Source of the DNA: Cercospora beticola
Taxonomy: Eukaryota; Ascomycota; Dothideomycetes; Mycosphaerellales; Mycosphaerellaceae
NCBI RefSeq assembly: GCF_033473495.1
Contig: NC_088935.1
Location: 620,001-684,000, forward strand
DNA: 64,000 bases
Direction of reading: 5' to 3'
The notes below the pieces were generated by a model. That model made no database searches. It saw only the letters and a list, made by a program, of their open reading frames with translations, and had not been told where the DNA came from. A program made the translations under genes and the position numbers. Each line of letters starts with the position of its first letter. The stretch's first letter is position 1. This document shows positions 46,741 to 56,769 of the stretch, piece after piece.

Positions 46741-49700
46741 CTAAAATTGTCGGCTACTGGTGGACGTAGAACTGCTAGGCGTCGCCAACCCACCACTATA
46801 CGAGTTCTCACTCTGTATCGAAGGCGTCTGCGGCGTGCCAGGTTCGAGACTGAGTTGAACCTTGATTGAAGAGATCCATTCATGCTGCAGAAGCTCAGCA
46901 GCAGAAGCACGTCTCGCAGGATCTCGTTCAAAGCATCGCTTTAGGAAGTCGAGGCCGACGTCGGACATTTGGTCTCGTGTTGGCATCTGTGGTGAGTTGC
47001 CGTTGGCAATGTTGTACATGATGGCGAAGTCATTGTCCATGTTGGCCCATGGGCGCGAGCCAGTTGCCATTTCGCTGATGACACAGCCCAGGGACCAAAT
47101 ATCTGCAGCGCCGAGACGGCCAGTATGGTTCCCGCCTTTGATGACTTCCGGTGACATGTACATGGGAGTGCCTTGTACGGATCGTTGGCGACCATTGCCG
47201 CCAGGCCCATCGGCGACCACAGTCTTTCCTTGCTTGGCAATAACCTTTGCCGCGCCGAAATCGACGAACTTGATGACACCATTGTGATCGAGCAGGATGT
47301 TGTCAGGTTTGATGTCTCGATGCACGACGTTGGCTTCGTGCAGATATCCCAGACCTTCCAACAGCTGCAGAGCATAAACTTGAACAACAGTCTCATCCTC
47401 AATGCGGCCATGCTCGAGAAGTCCTGCCAGCGAGCCTCCTGAGCAGTATTCCATGAAGATGTAGACCTTGTCACGATGAGGCTCAATACCGTAGTATTGC
47501 ACAACGTTCGGGTGATCCAAGACTTGCAGGACACCCATTTCATCTCGGATCTGTGAGACGATTGTTGGAATCATCTTCGGGTCCTGCAATCGGATCTCCT
47601 TGACGGCCATCAGGTGACCACTGTCAAGATTGATGGCAGCATAAACACTGCCGAAAGTACCGCCACCAACGAATTGGCCTTGCTGCCATCGCAAATGCAC
47701 GTTGCCAGCGGAAGCAGAAAGATGTGTCAAAGCGCGATCAGCGTCATTTGAGTCTTCCAGAACTCGTCCGAGAGCCTGTCGTTCTGCCTCGCGGTCTTTG
47801 CGGGCCTGATCAAGCTTCTCGAGTTCGTCAAGCCATTGAGCACGTACTATGCGAGATGACTCATCGTCATCTTTGAGCTTTCCGATGTCGAGACGCAGCT
47901 TGCCTACCATGGCATCCATCCTTTGCTTTTCTGCTTGAGCGGCAACAGTGCCTCGAGCACCCATGATGTCGAAGTGAGAGATGAGTAAACTCATGCAGCC
48001 TGCGACCTTAGATCGCAGATGAGCATACTCTTCGTCTGAGATCGAGAGAATGTTTTGCCCTCTTGTCATGACCATGGCGAACTCTAGTGCAACGACTGCC
48101 CATCGGAAGGTCTTGCGGTCGGAGGCAACGCAATCATCGCAGATAAAGGAAACCCAATCCAAGGCAAGCTTTGTAAGCTTGTGCTGATTGACCGCTCGTC
48201 GTTGTGCGTCCATGTGGATGGCGGAACGCTGACCGAACTCTGTCGCGAATGCAAAGCAGTTTTGGATGAGTTCTTGGCTCTCGCCTTTTCTCCCTGCGGC
48301 TTCGACCTGCGAGCGCACAATGGCGACGGAGTCCATGATCGTGTTGGAGAGCTTGTGCGCAGTCTTGCGGATCTTTGCCAGTTCTTGGTTGACTCGCGGC
48401 AGGTTTGCTCGTTGCTCGACAAGTATTGTCAGGTCAAAGTTACCTGTGGCAGTGGTGAACGCCATGTTTGCATTCTGAAGTCGCTGCAGACTGCCATCTG
48501 CGACGAGCCGTAGCCGACCAGTCTTGAGGTCCAGCGTCTGCGGTACTTTCAAGATCTCCTTGCCAGAGTGCGAAGCGTCCATTCGATCACCTTCCCAGGC
48601 AAGAGGTAATTCCGGTCGCAGTATGAGAACATAGGGATTGCTAGGATCCTCGGGACTGTCTTCGGCGTGGTAGCAGGTTCCGAGCATGCTTTGGATATCC
48701 TTCGGCCTCTCTCTGAGGACGGGACTAGCCAGTATGTAGACCTTGCCACCAGCCTTCTCGTTATCGCCTGGAGTGGGCACAGAACTTTCGGCGTTCGTCT
48801 CAACCAGGAAATGGCCTGATAGTCTAAGGGCAAGAAGGAAGTCCTCATACAGCTCGTTGTCGATGTTGATGTTGTACTCGGTTGCGTTCTCGAAGCGCTG
48901 GCTCAGAATTCTGCCGAATCGGAAGATCTTTCGTTGTCGAACACGAACGGAGTCCAGGATCGATTTATATCGTTTGTCCATCTCAGCGGTACCAGCGACC
49001 TCGTCTGCAGGCCGTTGAAGTTCCTTCTCGAAATGCGCTGCTAGACGACCCATGGACTTGGATGTCAGGCTGGAGAACTGCTCGGCAACTTCCACATCAC
49101 CTCCGTCAAGATGTCGACCAAGCTCGTTTGAGAAGTCCCACTCTTGCTCCAAAATTTCAGCTTCCTTGAATGTGTTCTTGTTAGCCATAAGCTTCCAGTT
49201 CAGCATCTTGAAGTAAAACTTCAAAGCATCGAGCACGACAGAATCGAAATTGTCGTCGATGCAAGGCGGCAAATCCCAACCTGGCTCAGGCTGAGCGATG
49301 AGCAAGTATTGCTCCTTGATCTTCACAGCTAACTGCAGCAGGATCTGAAATTGCAGAATCATTTGCTCGGCGGTCATAACACCTTGCTGCGCTGCGTCTT
49401 TCATCTTCTTAGCATATGAAAGCCGCATGCGGATGATCTCTTGTATCAGTCGACTCGGGAAGTTGATGAGAGTGAGCAGCTCCTCAATGTATGGTGGAAG
49501 GTGACGATCGGAGAAGGCTTCAGCGTTGGCAATCAAGGTGGCCTTGGCCTTGTGGATGACAGTGTTGACGCCGTTGAGAAGGTTCTTGTCTCCTTGCAGA
49601 GACTTCAGCCCATCTTCCTTGAGAATACGATCAATGAATGAGCTGTCGTCGAATAGTTCGTTATGCTGTTCGCCTTCGGGCCGGACACGGGCAGTCGTGA

Positions 49701-50991
49701 AGTCCAATTCCATGTTTCCAACCCAGCTTTGGAGGATTCCAAGCTCAGTGCTGATGAGCTCCGTTGTATTGTTCCATGCAATGACAGCATCGCATGTGTC
49801 CCGGTATGCGGAAGATGCAGCTCGAGGATGAGCAGCCTCGAATGCCTGGCGGGTAGGGTACAGGCCTTCGATCTTCTCAATCTTCTTCACCACATCCTGG
49901 ACTTGTTGCATAGGCGATTGTCCAACTTCAGCCTCTCCTTTGATCTCGAAAGCGACTATCGATTCTATCGTTTGCTTGACCTTTGACCTGCCATCCTCAA
50001 TCAAACGTTTCTGAGCAGCGATCGATCGACCACATGTCTTCGCCCGTACTCCTATCCAGACTTCGGTTTTGAGTGTGTTCTCGCCTTGTTGCTCTGGGCC
50101 ACCGATCAAACGTTTCTTCTCTTGCTTGACGACGTCTCCCGTCAACACATTTGCCAACATTGCATGCCACTCCAGCCGCTCTCTATTCGCAGGTATATTC
50201 AACTCTTCTACAGATGGCTCCAAGTCTTCTTGCCCGTAATAGAGCAATGTGTCAACTTCGGCCGGGTCGTGATCTGCGTAGTTGGCATTGGTCGGGCTCT
50301 CCTCATCGTCCTCACTTCCAGAACTGTAGTCCAGACTCGGTGTTCTAGGTTCCGTATAGAAATCGTTGTCAGGCGCGTCCTGCCGTATTCGTTGCACGTA
50401 TGCCTTCTCTTGCGCTCTATACTCATCGTTCGGATTCCTCCTTCGTCGATGCGTCGAACCGTTTCGTGGTCGCGTAGCCGTGTTCAATGCATATCGCATC
50501 GAGCTCCCAGGCCCTCTGTTCGGTGCATAGATATTACTGCTTTCCTTTCTCGTATTCGCAGGTCGTCTCGTCCCATTGGTCATTGCCGTTCCCGTCCCCT
50601 CGTAGGCTGGCGTACCGGGCATCGCAGAGCCAACGGAACCTCGCGTGGTCGTCCGGGACACATTACTCGACCCTGGTTGGCTCCACCCATATGTCGACAC
50701 GTTGGTGAGAGGCGTTACCTCATCCTGTGCATATGCCTGCCCACTGCCTGCCACGAAATGCCTGCTGGAAATTCCATCGCTGTCGCTGTGACTTTCCTGA
50801 TTGCCCGCATACTCATCTCCATCGTTGCCACTAGAATTGGTGCCGGAAGAATCGTAGGTTTCGAGCTCGGGACGACCCTCGGGCTGCTCCATGATAGTGC
50901 TCCGCAGGGCGATGTTGGAATCGCTGGAGTAGCGAACGTGGTGCGAACGCAGGGAAGCAGGACTTGAGCGCCCGCCGGTCGAGGTAGGCAT
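46741..50991 (-). CDS. SSK2: Ssk2/Ssk22-type MAP kinase kinase kinase (HOG pathway)
   Basis: A 1416-residue MAPKKK that, in yeast and filamentous fungi, is turned on by the Ssk1 response regulator and phosphorylates Pbs2 in the osmostress pathway. Residues 1-230 are disordered, Ser/Arg-rich. The long middle (about 260-1080) is the helical Ssk2-type regulatory region, including 'DVVKQEKKRLIGGPEQQGENTLKTEVWIGVRAKTCGRSI'. The kinase domain spans about 1100-1375: Gly loop 'GGGTFGSV', Lys in 'MAVKEI', 'VVHRDIKPDNILL', 'DFGAAKV', 'GTPMYMSPEVI' and 'ADIWSLGCVISEMATG'. It is intronless over 4.25 kb. The Ser/Thr-rich C-tail ends SSRQF. It is divergent from the THO-subunit gene across 499 bases. Confidence 0.95.
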   Translation of the reverse strand: MPTSTGGRSSPASLRSHHVRYSSDSNIALRSTIMEQPEGRPELETYDSSGTNSSGNDGDEYAGNQESHSDSDGISSRHFVAGSGQAYAQDEVTPLTNVSTYGWSQPGSSNVSRTTTRGSVGSAMPGTPAYEGTGTAMTNGTRRPANTRKESSNIYAPNRGPGSSMRYALNTATRPRNGSTHRRRRNPNDEYRAQEKAYVQRIRQDAPDNDFYTEPRTPSLDYSSGSEDDEESPTNANYADHDPAEVDTLLYYGQEDLEPSVEELNIPANRERLEWHAMLANVLTGDVVKQEKKRLIGGPEQQGENTLKTEVWIGVRAKTCGRSIAAQKRLIEDGRSKVKQTIESIVAFEIKGEAEVGQSPMQQVQDVVKKIEKIEGLYPTRQAFEAAHPRAASSAYRDTCDAVIAWNNTTELISTELGILQSWVGNMELDFTTARVRPEGEQHNELFDDSSFIDRILKEDGLKSLQGDKNLLNGVNTVIHKAKATLIANAEAFSDRHLPPYIEELLTLINFPSRLIQEIIRMRLSYAKKMKDAAQQGVMTAEQMILQFQILLQLAVKIKEQYLLIAQPEPGWDLPPCIDDNFDSVVLDALKFYFKMLNWKLMANKNTFKEAEILEQEWDFSNELGRHLDGGDVEVAEQFSSLTSKSMGRLAAHFEKELQRPADEVAGTAEMDKRYKSILDSVRVRQRKIFRFGRILSQRFENATEYNINIDNELYEDFLLALRLSGHFLVETNAESSVPTPGDNEKAGGKVYILASPVLRERPKDIQSMLGTCYHAEDSPEDPSNPYVLILRPELPLAWEGDRMDASHSGKEILKVPQTLDLKTGRLRLVADGSLQRLQNANMAFTTATGNFDLTILVEQRANLPRVNQELAKIRKTAHKLSNTIMDSVAIVRSQVEAAGRKGESQELIQNCFAFATEFGQRSAIHMDAQRRAVNQHKLTKLALDWVSFICDDCVASDRKTFRWAVVALEFAMVMTRGQNILSISDEEYAHLRSKVAGCMSLLISHFDIMGARGTVAAQAEKQRMDAMVGKLRLDIGKLKDDDESSRIVRAQWLDELEKLDQARKDREAERQALGRVLEDSNDADRALTHLSASAGNVHLRWQQGQFVGGGTFGSVYAAINLDSGHLMAVKEIRLQDPKMIPTIVSQIRDEMGVLQVLDHPNVVQYYGIEPHRDKVYIFMEYCSGGSLAGLLEHGRIEDETVVQVYALQLLEGLGYLHEANVVHRDIKPDNILLDHNGVIKFVDFGAAKVIAKQGKTVVADGPGGNGRQRSVQGTPMYMSPEVIKGGNHTGRLGAADIWSLGCVISEMATGSRPWANMDNDFAIMYNIANGNSPQMPTRDQMSDVGLDFLKRCFERDPARRASAAELLQHEWISSIKVQLSLEPGTPQTPSIQSENSYSGGLATPSSSTSTSSRQF

Positions 50992-51490
50992 GATGGCGAC
51001 TGCGGACAGTATTAACCCAGACTAGTAGGTGGCCGGTCCTGCTTCGGCAGTCGTGCCGTCGTCGGTTCTGTCGCGATCCGCACCGAAGCTTCCTAGCAAG
51101 CAGGCGGCTTTCCGATCAAGATGCCGCTGGATTTGGCTTCGTCATCGAGCGTGACGCGTGCAGATTGGTGGCGGCGGACAACGCGAGAACTGTGCGACGC
51201 AACACACAATAGCAGGACGGCGTAGATTTGTACTCTTCGAAGGAGAGTCGGTGTAAGCAAGCGATGCACAGGAGGGCGGAGATGAGGACAGCGGGAGGAG
51301 ACTTGCTTCTTCCACCGTTTCCAGGTTTGCCATCCTTGTCCGCATCGATCCAAGCCAGCTTCCCACACGCGACTTTGACACGTGCGACAGCGTCCGAGCT
51401 TGCACATTTCACTTCTGCCAACGCAGCCATATTTAGCAGGACTGCCCACCGCATGTATGGAAACCGATATCTCAAAATAGGCAAGCGAAC
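50992..51490. promoter_or_regulatory. divergent promoter between SSK2 and the THO-subunit gene
   Basis: 499 bases between two start codons pointing away from each other. GC-balanced, with no clear TATA box, as is usual for housekeeping genes. Frames in it are antisense shadows of each other. Confidence 0.5.
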
Positions 51491-52645
51491 ATGGCGCCTC
51501 CACCACCAAGGCGCAACCTGCGCAAAGATGTGGTCGCATCGCATTTCGACTACAAAAAAGCGAAGCCGATAGTGCTCAATGAGACCGGACGACCCATTCC
51601 TACGAACAGCACAATGGCCCCGAATATCCGCTCAATATCTTGGTCACCGACAGGAGCAATGGTTGCGCACAACATACACAACAACATCCGAGTGTGGAAC
51701 CCTGAACGAGCGGATGTGAAGGCCACAACAGCGCTGCAGGATGGGCCGAAGCCAGGTGCGCACGGCAATACTGTTGAGAAGCTTGCCTTTAGCCCGCGAA
51801 TGGAGAGCCTGCTGGCGAGTACAGGACAAGATGGCTTGGTGAAGTTCTGGGATGTAAGAGTGCCTGGTGGAGGAACAGGTCTGGTAGGAGGGAGCGGGTA
51901 TGGCGCAAAAGGGCATACACAAGGAAAGAGCGGGGAGTACAAGACAGGCGAGCAGACACTGTTCTTGACATGGCACCCAAATGGAACCGAGCTTCTTGTA
52001 GGAACGCGAAACGATGTCATTACAGCCTTGGACGTTCGCAAAGCAGATACACCCATGGTGCTCGAACCCAACGCGCCTCCAGCAAGCAATCTACCCAAAT
52101 ATGATGCCACTGCGACAGATCGATCTCCTACTAAGGACAAGGGTGCTTTCTATCAGATGGCCTTCACAAATTCTGGCAACCACATCCTCGCCGCGACAAC
52201 CGAAGGACCTGTCAAAGTCCTCTCATACCCCTCCATGCAGCCTGTGCATAATCTAGTAGCTCACAGCGGATCAACGTATAGCGTACAACAATCGCCAACA
52301 GGCAACCACATTGCAGTAGGCGGCACCGACGGTCTCATCACACTCTGGAACACAGACACCTGGCTCGTCGACCACACCCTAAAGGAGGCTGCTGGTGCAG
52401 TACGAGATCTGAGCTTCAGCTACGATGGTGCATATTTGACTGCTGGAGGTGGACCGGATCCGATGAAGGATAACGAGAGAGGACTCAGTATTTGGCATGT
52501 TGAGACGGGAGAAGAGGTGGTCAAGCTGGAGACGACGAATGCGGTGACGTGGGTCGCGTGGCATCCTTTGAGGCATGCGGTGGCGTATTCTGGAGATCCA
52601 GGTGGACTGAAGATTGTGGGGGGGTTGTCTGGAGGGTACTCATAG
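51491..52645 (+). CDS. TEX1: WD40 protein, THO complex subunit Tex1/THOC3
   Basis: A 384-residue single-exon beta-propeller matching the THO/TREX subunit Tex1 (THOC3), which couples transcription to mRNA export in the nucleus. WD-type blades can be followed: 'IRSISWSPTGAMVAHNIHNNIRVWN', 'VEKLAFSPRMESLLASTGQDGLVKFWDVR', 'LFLTWHPNGTELLVGTRNDVITALDVR', 'YQMAFTNSGNHILAATTEGPVKVLSYP', 'VQQSPTGNHIAVGGTDGLITLWNTD', 'VRDLSFSYDGAYLTAGGGP...LSIWHVE' and 'TWVAWHPLRHAVAYSG'. An N-terminal basic 'PPPPRRNLRKDVVASHFDYKKAK' extension precedes the propeller. 'VQQSPTGNHIAVGGTDGLITLW' is especially like THOC3. Start context AGCGAACATGG is good. Confidence 0.88.
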   Translation: MAPPPPRRNLRKDVVASHFDYKKAKPIVLNETGRPIPTNSTMAPNIRSISWSPTGAMVAHNIHNNIRVWNPERADVKATTALQDGPKPGAHGNTVEKLAFSPRMESLLASTGQDGLVKFWDVRVPGGGTGLVGGSGYGAKGHTQGKSGEYKTGEQTLFLTWHPNGTELLVGTRNDVITALDVRKADTPMVLEPNAPPASNLPKYDATATDRSPTKDKGAFYQMAFTNSGNHILAATTEGPVKVLSYPSMQPVHNLVAHSGSTYSVQQSPTGNHIAVGGTDGLITLWNTDTWLVDHTLKEAAGAVRDLSFSYDGAYLTAGGGPDPMKDNERGLSIWHVETGEEVVKLETTNAVTWVAWHPLRHAVAYSGDPGGLKIVGGLSGGYS

Positions 52646-53612
52646 GAGAACGATGCTCGTTCGGAAGACGACCTCGATATTGTACGCCACGATATTTCAA
52701 GATTGGACGAATCTGGCAGGGCGGAATGTAAAATGCCACGCTACGGAAAGTGGACGTAATCGTGGCAACGAAGACTAAGTCTCGTCTGTCAAAAGGGTGT
52801 GCTGCGGCAGGCCATGCGCCAATTCTGTTGGAACAGCGTCGCAAGAATCAATAACTTTCGTCTTTGCAACCGCTATTTCGCTTCAAGAAGCCCGGGGAGT
52901 GGCCACCCTGTTCGAATTCAAGACGAGCGAGCTCTGCGCCCAGCAACAAAAGCGGCATTGCACGGCTACATTGTGATGCAAGCAATGACCATCCTGTCAC
53001 GCTTGACAGCAACATCTTCCAACTTTCAGCTTCACAACATTTGCACGCCATGCACGTGACTTGGAAGTATATGCACGGCTCTGTTGCATCTGCTGACTAT
53101 CAGCTGGATCCTACGCCAGCGCGATCAGACAATGGGGACTAAATCTGTACGAGGTACGCAGACCGTACGGAAGAGACAGACTGCTACCAGATATCGGGAT
53201 CGAGCTGGTAGCCTGAATAGGTAGCGGAGCTAGAGTCGAAGCGATGCCCGTGAGATGTTTCTCCTCAATTTTGAGATGACCTCCTTCTCTCTGTGATTAT
53301 TGTCTGCCATCCCTTCCATTGGGATTCCCGCCTTTCTACGACAGATGATGTCCTGTTTCACAAACCATTGCATGTTTGCGATGGCCTGATGGATGTGCTC
53401 GACGAGCAATACGCCTGACTCTTGTCTGCTTCTGCCAAGAAGTTGATTTCTTCCAAGAAAATAGTGCCGCCAAGGTGCCAAATCGCTCTCTATCGCTCTC
53501 ATCTCTGTAGGGGAGAACCGCACCAGCATCTCTTAGCATCTGCACGATGTTTCGCCACTTTTGCTCTTCCGCTACCATTTCCTCGTTGCTTATGCGGCCT
53601 CCATTTCTGGTC
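52646..53612. other. region between THO-subunit gene and the ankyrin array
   Basis: 3' side of the THO-subunit gene, then DNA in which a minus-strand frame at 53578-53336 begins 'MVAEEQKWRNIVQMLRDAGAVLPYRDES'. That is a typical C-terminal ankyrin-repeat end and lies in another frame than the array just upstream. It is probably the lost or shifted C-terminus of the HET-NACHT-ankyrin gene. Confidence 0.5.
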
Positions 53613-54221
53613 TCAGTCTCCGCCCTGCCCTTTTACAAGGCTGTCCTGACATCCCTGATGCACCTTTATAGCACTTTCAAGCGTATAAGCAACTGCACCG
53701 CAAGCTATTGCCGACGCATTGACATCGGCTCCTGCAGCGATAAGCATCTGCACTAATCGCTCGTTGCCGTACAATGATTTACATGCCGCCTGTAGTGCAC
53801 TGCCTTCACGGCCTCCCTGAGCATTTACTTCGGCGCCGGCATTAATAAGTATCTGCACTACCTGCTCGTTGCGTCTATTATATGCCGCCTGTAGTGCATT
53901 GCCGTCAAGGCCTCCCCGAGCGTTAACATCGGCGCCGGCATCGAGAATTACCTGCACTATCCGCTCGTTACCGTAAATAGAGCACGCCGCCTATAGTGTA
54001 TTGTCGTAATCGCCTCCCTAAGCGTTAACGTCGGCGCCGGTATCGAGAAGTATCTGCACTATCCGCTCGTTATTACTAAATAAGTATACCGCCTATAGTA
54101 TATTATCGTATTCGCCTCCTTAAGCGTATATATCGGCGCCGGCGTCGAGAAGTATCTATACCATCCGGTCGTTCCTGCTATCTCTATATGCCGCCTATAG
54201 TATATTACCGTTATAGCCTCC
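53613..54221 (-). pseudogene. RIP-like-mutated C-terminal ankyrin repeats of the HET-NACHT gene
   Basis: This continues the ankyrin array of the gene upstream in the same frame, in units of 33-34 codons. Counting the stop that ends the upstream frame, seven stops interrupt it: 54224-54222, 54197-54195, 54158-54156, 54122-54120, 54095-54093, 54020-54018 and 53993-53991 (six TAG, one TAA). In intact neighbouring repeats the same positions read CAG, or CGG once. No insertion or deletion breaks the frame. Related changes such as AATGCA to AATATA and GTGCAG to GTATAG fit CpA-to-TpA mutation on both strands. The last repeats (about 53990-53720) are intact and clearly readable: 'VILDAGADVNARGGLDGNALQAAYNRRNEQVVQILINAGAEVNAQ...', then a short tail to a TGA at 53615-53613. 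Confidence 0.85.
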
Positions 54222-56769
54222 CTAAGCGTTAACGTCGGCGCCGGCATCGAGAAGTATCTGCACTATTCGCTCGTAGCCTATTAAACATGCCGCCTGTAGT
54301 GCATTGCCGTAAAAGCCTCCCTTAACATTAGGATCTGCTTTACATTTGAGAAGTTCGTGGACAACTACCTCGAGTCCTAGAAAACTCGCACAGTATAAAC
54401 CTGAGGCCACATGGTTCTCTAGAGGTATGAATTTACCAGTGCCCCATTCCATATTTTCCACCATGAGCCAGTGCTCCACGATACGCTGGTCAGAAAGAAA
54501 TCGCAGCTCACGTGCGACATCTGGCGGCTGCTGCAATGGGGAATGATAGTACCACGACTTTGCCGTGTACTCGAGTAAAGGAAAAGTCTCCAGATCCCGC
54601 TTCTCAGAAAGCCGTTCATCACAACCGCTATAATAGTCGAGGTAGGCCAGACAGCTGTGGTTCAGTATTCTGTGATCCCGCCCCTTCTCGAGATGGAAGG
54701 CATTTGCTCTGCTTTGTGAGATTCGGGTTGACTCAAGATATTCCTGAACCGAGAAATGGGCTAGCCTGACTCTTGCTTTCACGGTGTGCTCACGCTGGTC
54801 AGAATTCCACTCCTTCGCCTGGTAAACTGTAACAAGTCCCGGCAAGATCTCTAGCGGATCCTCGAGCCCTGGGCGGTCCTCTGTATCTACGTGCCCGTCC
54901 CCACTCCAATCAATGATCGTGATCTCCGCAAGTTCGTCAAGCGTGGGTGGCGACTTGCAAAATGCCAGTAACCGGAGCATAGCGACAGCGTCGCGATGAT
55001 AATCGTCCGATATACTCACCAGAATTCGTTCGTAAGTCTCGTCTAGGGTCTGAGGTAAGTCATACAAGGCCTTCCTAACCGAACTGGGCTTAGTGGACTT
55101 GAGCTTCTTCAGCTCCTGAAGTTGGCAGTATGCCCAACGAAACCTGTTACAAGGCCCGAGATCAGTATCTGAAATCGCCAACTACAAGGGTCAACTCTAC
55201 TTACATCCCATCAGCTTTGTTGGTAATAGTATCCTCGATCAATTGCTTCGTTTTCCTATCTAGTCGAGACAAGCGATGGTCCTCTTCGAGCTGAGACACT
55301 GTGTAACGACGGATGTCCTCGTTGACCGGATCTGAAGCTATTGGCATCGATGTCGCGTGCAGCTTAGTCATTCCCTTCTCTATGTCCGGTACTTCTCGGC
55401 TGGTTGCTAACACCTTGACGGTCCTGTTTCCGCGCGAGACGCTTCCCAGCCACTTGAATACATCGTGCCGAGTATCGTTGTCTTCTGGACACTCGTCTAG
55501 CGCATCCAGAAGCAAGAATAGCTCGTCATACGCAATGAAACAAGACGCCACTATTCCCTCAAGTTCACGAAGGCCTAGCGGGCTTCGATTGGGTCTGTCG
55601 TGCGCTTGTTGGAGTAGGGACAAAGCGGGACCTTTCCAGCCCAATTGTGCAACAAGCGAGCGAAGCAGATCGACCAATTGCTGCTTTCGACTGTCAGAGA
55701 AAGTGAAGTAGAAGACAGCATAACCAGCATGTGGCCGTCCCCCGCAATAGGTCTTCACTTCCTCAATAGCTGTGGAGCAGAGTACAGTTTTACCACAGCC
55801 GGCTTTACCGTGCAGCCATAGGATACGGTCAGAGGCAGTTTTCCAGTTTTCATATGGATCTGAATTCAGTAACCAATCACCTGAGCCGGGGTCCTGCAGC
55901 TGACGTGCCGAGTTGTGATTTGTCCATGGATCCGGCGGCGAGAGCCAGTCTACGATACTCTGGAATCTTTTCGCTCCTTCTTTGTGCTCTAAAGCCATGT
56001 CGAGACGATGCTTCGCGCCTTCATACTTCTCTCCATAGTTTGCTCCGGGTGCGATTCCGAGTATTCCAAAAAGCGCATACGCCTTGTCTTCTGCACGGGT
56101 AGTTGCACGACCAATCATCCAGTCCATCTTTACATTCGGACTAAATTTGTTGCATGTATCGTAGTCGCGCAAGACATGTTCGGGAATTCCTGTAATCTCA
56201 GTGGTAATACTTTCGAGTCCTTCCCCTGCAAATTTTGCGCTACTTCCATTCGTGGATGCCCCTTTATTGCCAATGATTTTCCATGTTCTGTCGACAAATA
56301 TCACCGTAGGCGGTGCTAGCAATTCTTGTAAGGTCCAGCCCCGACGGAACCACTCACTCTGCGCGAAATGCTCCTCGACATTGCTATTCTTGCCATCTAC
56401 CTGGTGTGCGTCAGGCTTCTGGCTTTCGATGTCGTTGGAGACATCTGCCAAGTACGCAATGCACATCTCAGCATTGTGATACCAGTCGAACATCAGGTTC
56501 AGAGATTCTGAAAGCTCTGCGCTGTTGTCCTTGTTGATACAGCAAGTATCCACCCACAGCCACTCTATCCCAGGCATGTGCTCTTTGACAAAGCCGCTGA
56601 ACTGCACGATCTTCTCGTATCCACTGAAATGCGTGTTCTTGCCTTCTTGTACATCTTGGAGTGTCACTTCATGGTCCTCAACCCACCGATGCGATAGAAT
56701 CACGTATTTGGGGCGGTTGTTCTCGCGAAAGGAGGTGAATTGGAAGGTCTCGATGTTGAGGAGCCGCAT
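54222..56769 (-). CDS. HET-NACHT-ankyrin protein (fungal NLR-like), truncated by nonsense mutations
   Basis: A NOD-like receptor architecture of fungal allorecognition genes. Exons 56769-55205 and 55143-54222 (intron GTAAGT...AACAG; junction 'NKADG-M-FRWAYCQLQELKK') give 828 residues to the first stop. The start at 56769 (MRLLNIETFQFTSF) is the usual HET-protein start; 59 more upstream residues are open to 56946. HET domain, residues ~20-160: 'YVILSHRWVEDHEVTLQDV', 'IEWLWVDTCCINKDN', 'WFRRGWTLQELLAPPTVIFVD'. NACHT domain, ~310-480: P-loop 'GKAGCGKT', Walker B 'LFLLLDALDEC'. A helical region follows with 'RLAHFSVQEYLES', then the first ankyrin repeats 'LEVVVHELLKCKADPNV' and 'GNALQAACLIGYERIVQILLDAGADVNA', where the first TAG falls. 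HET domains trigger cell death when activated; whether this allele works is uncertain. Confidence 0.88.
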
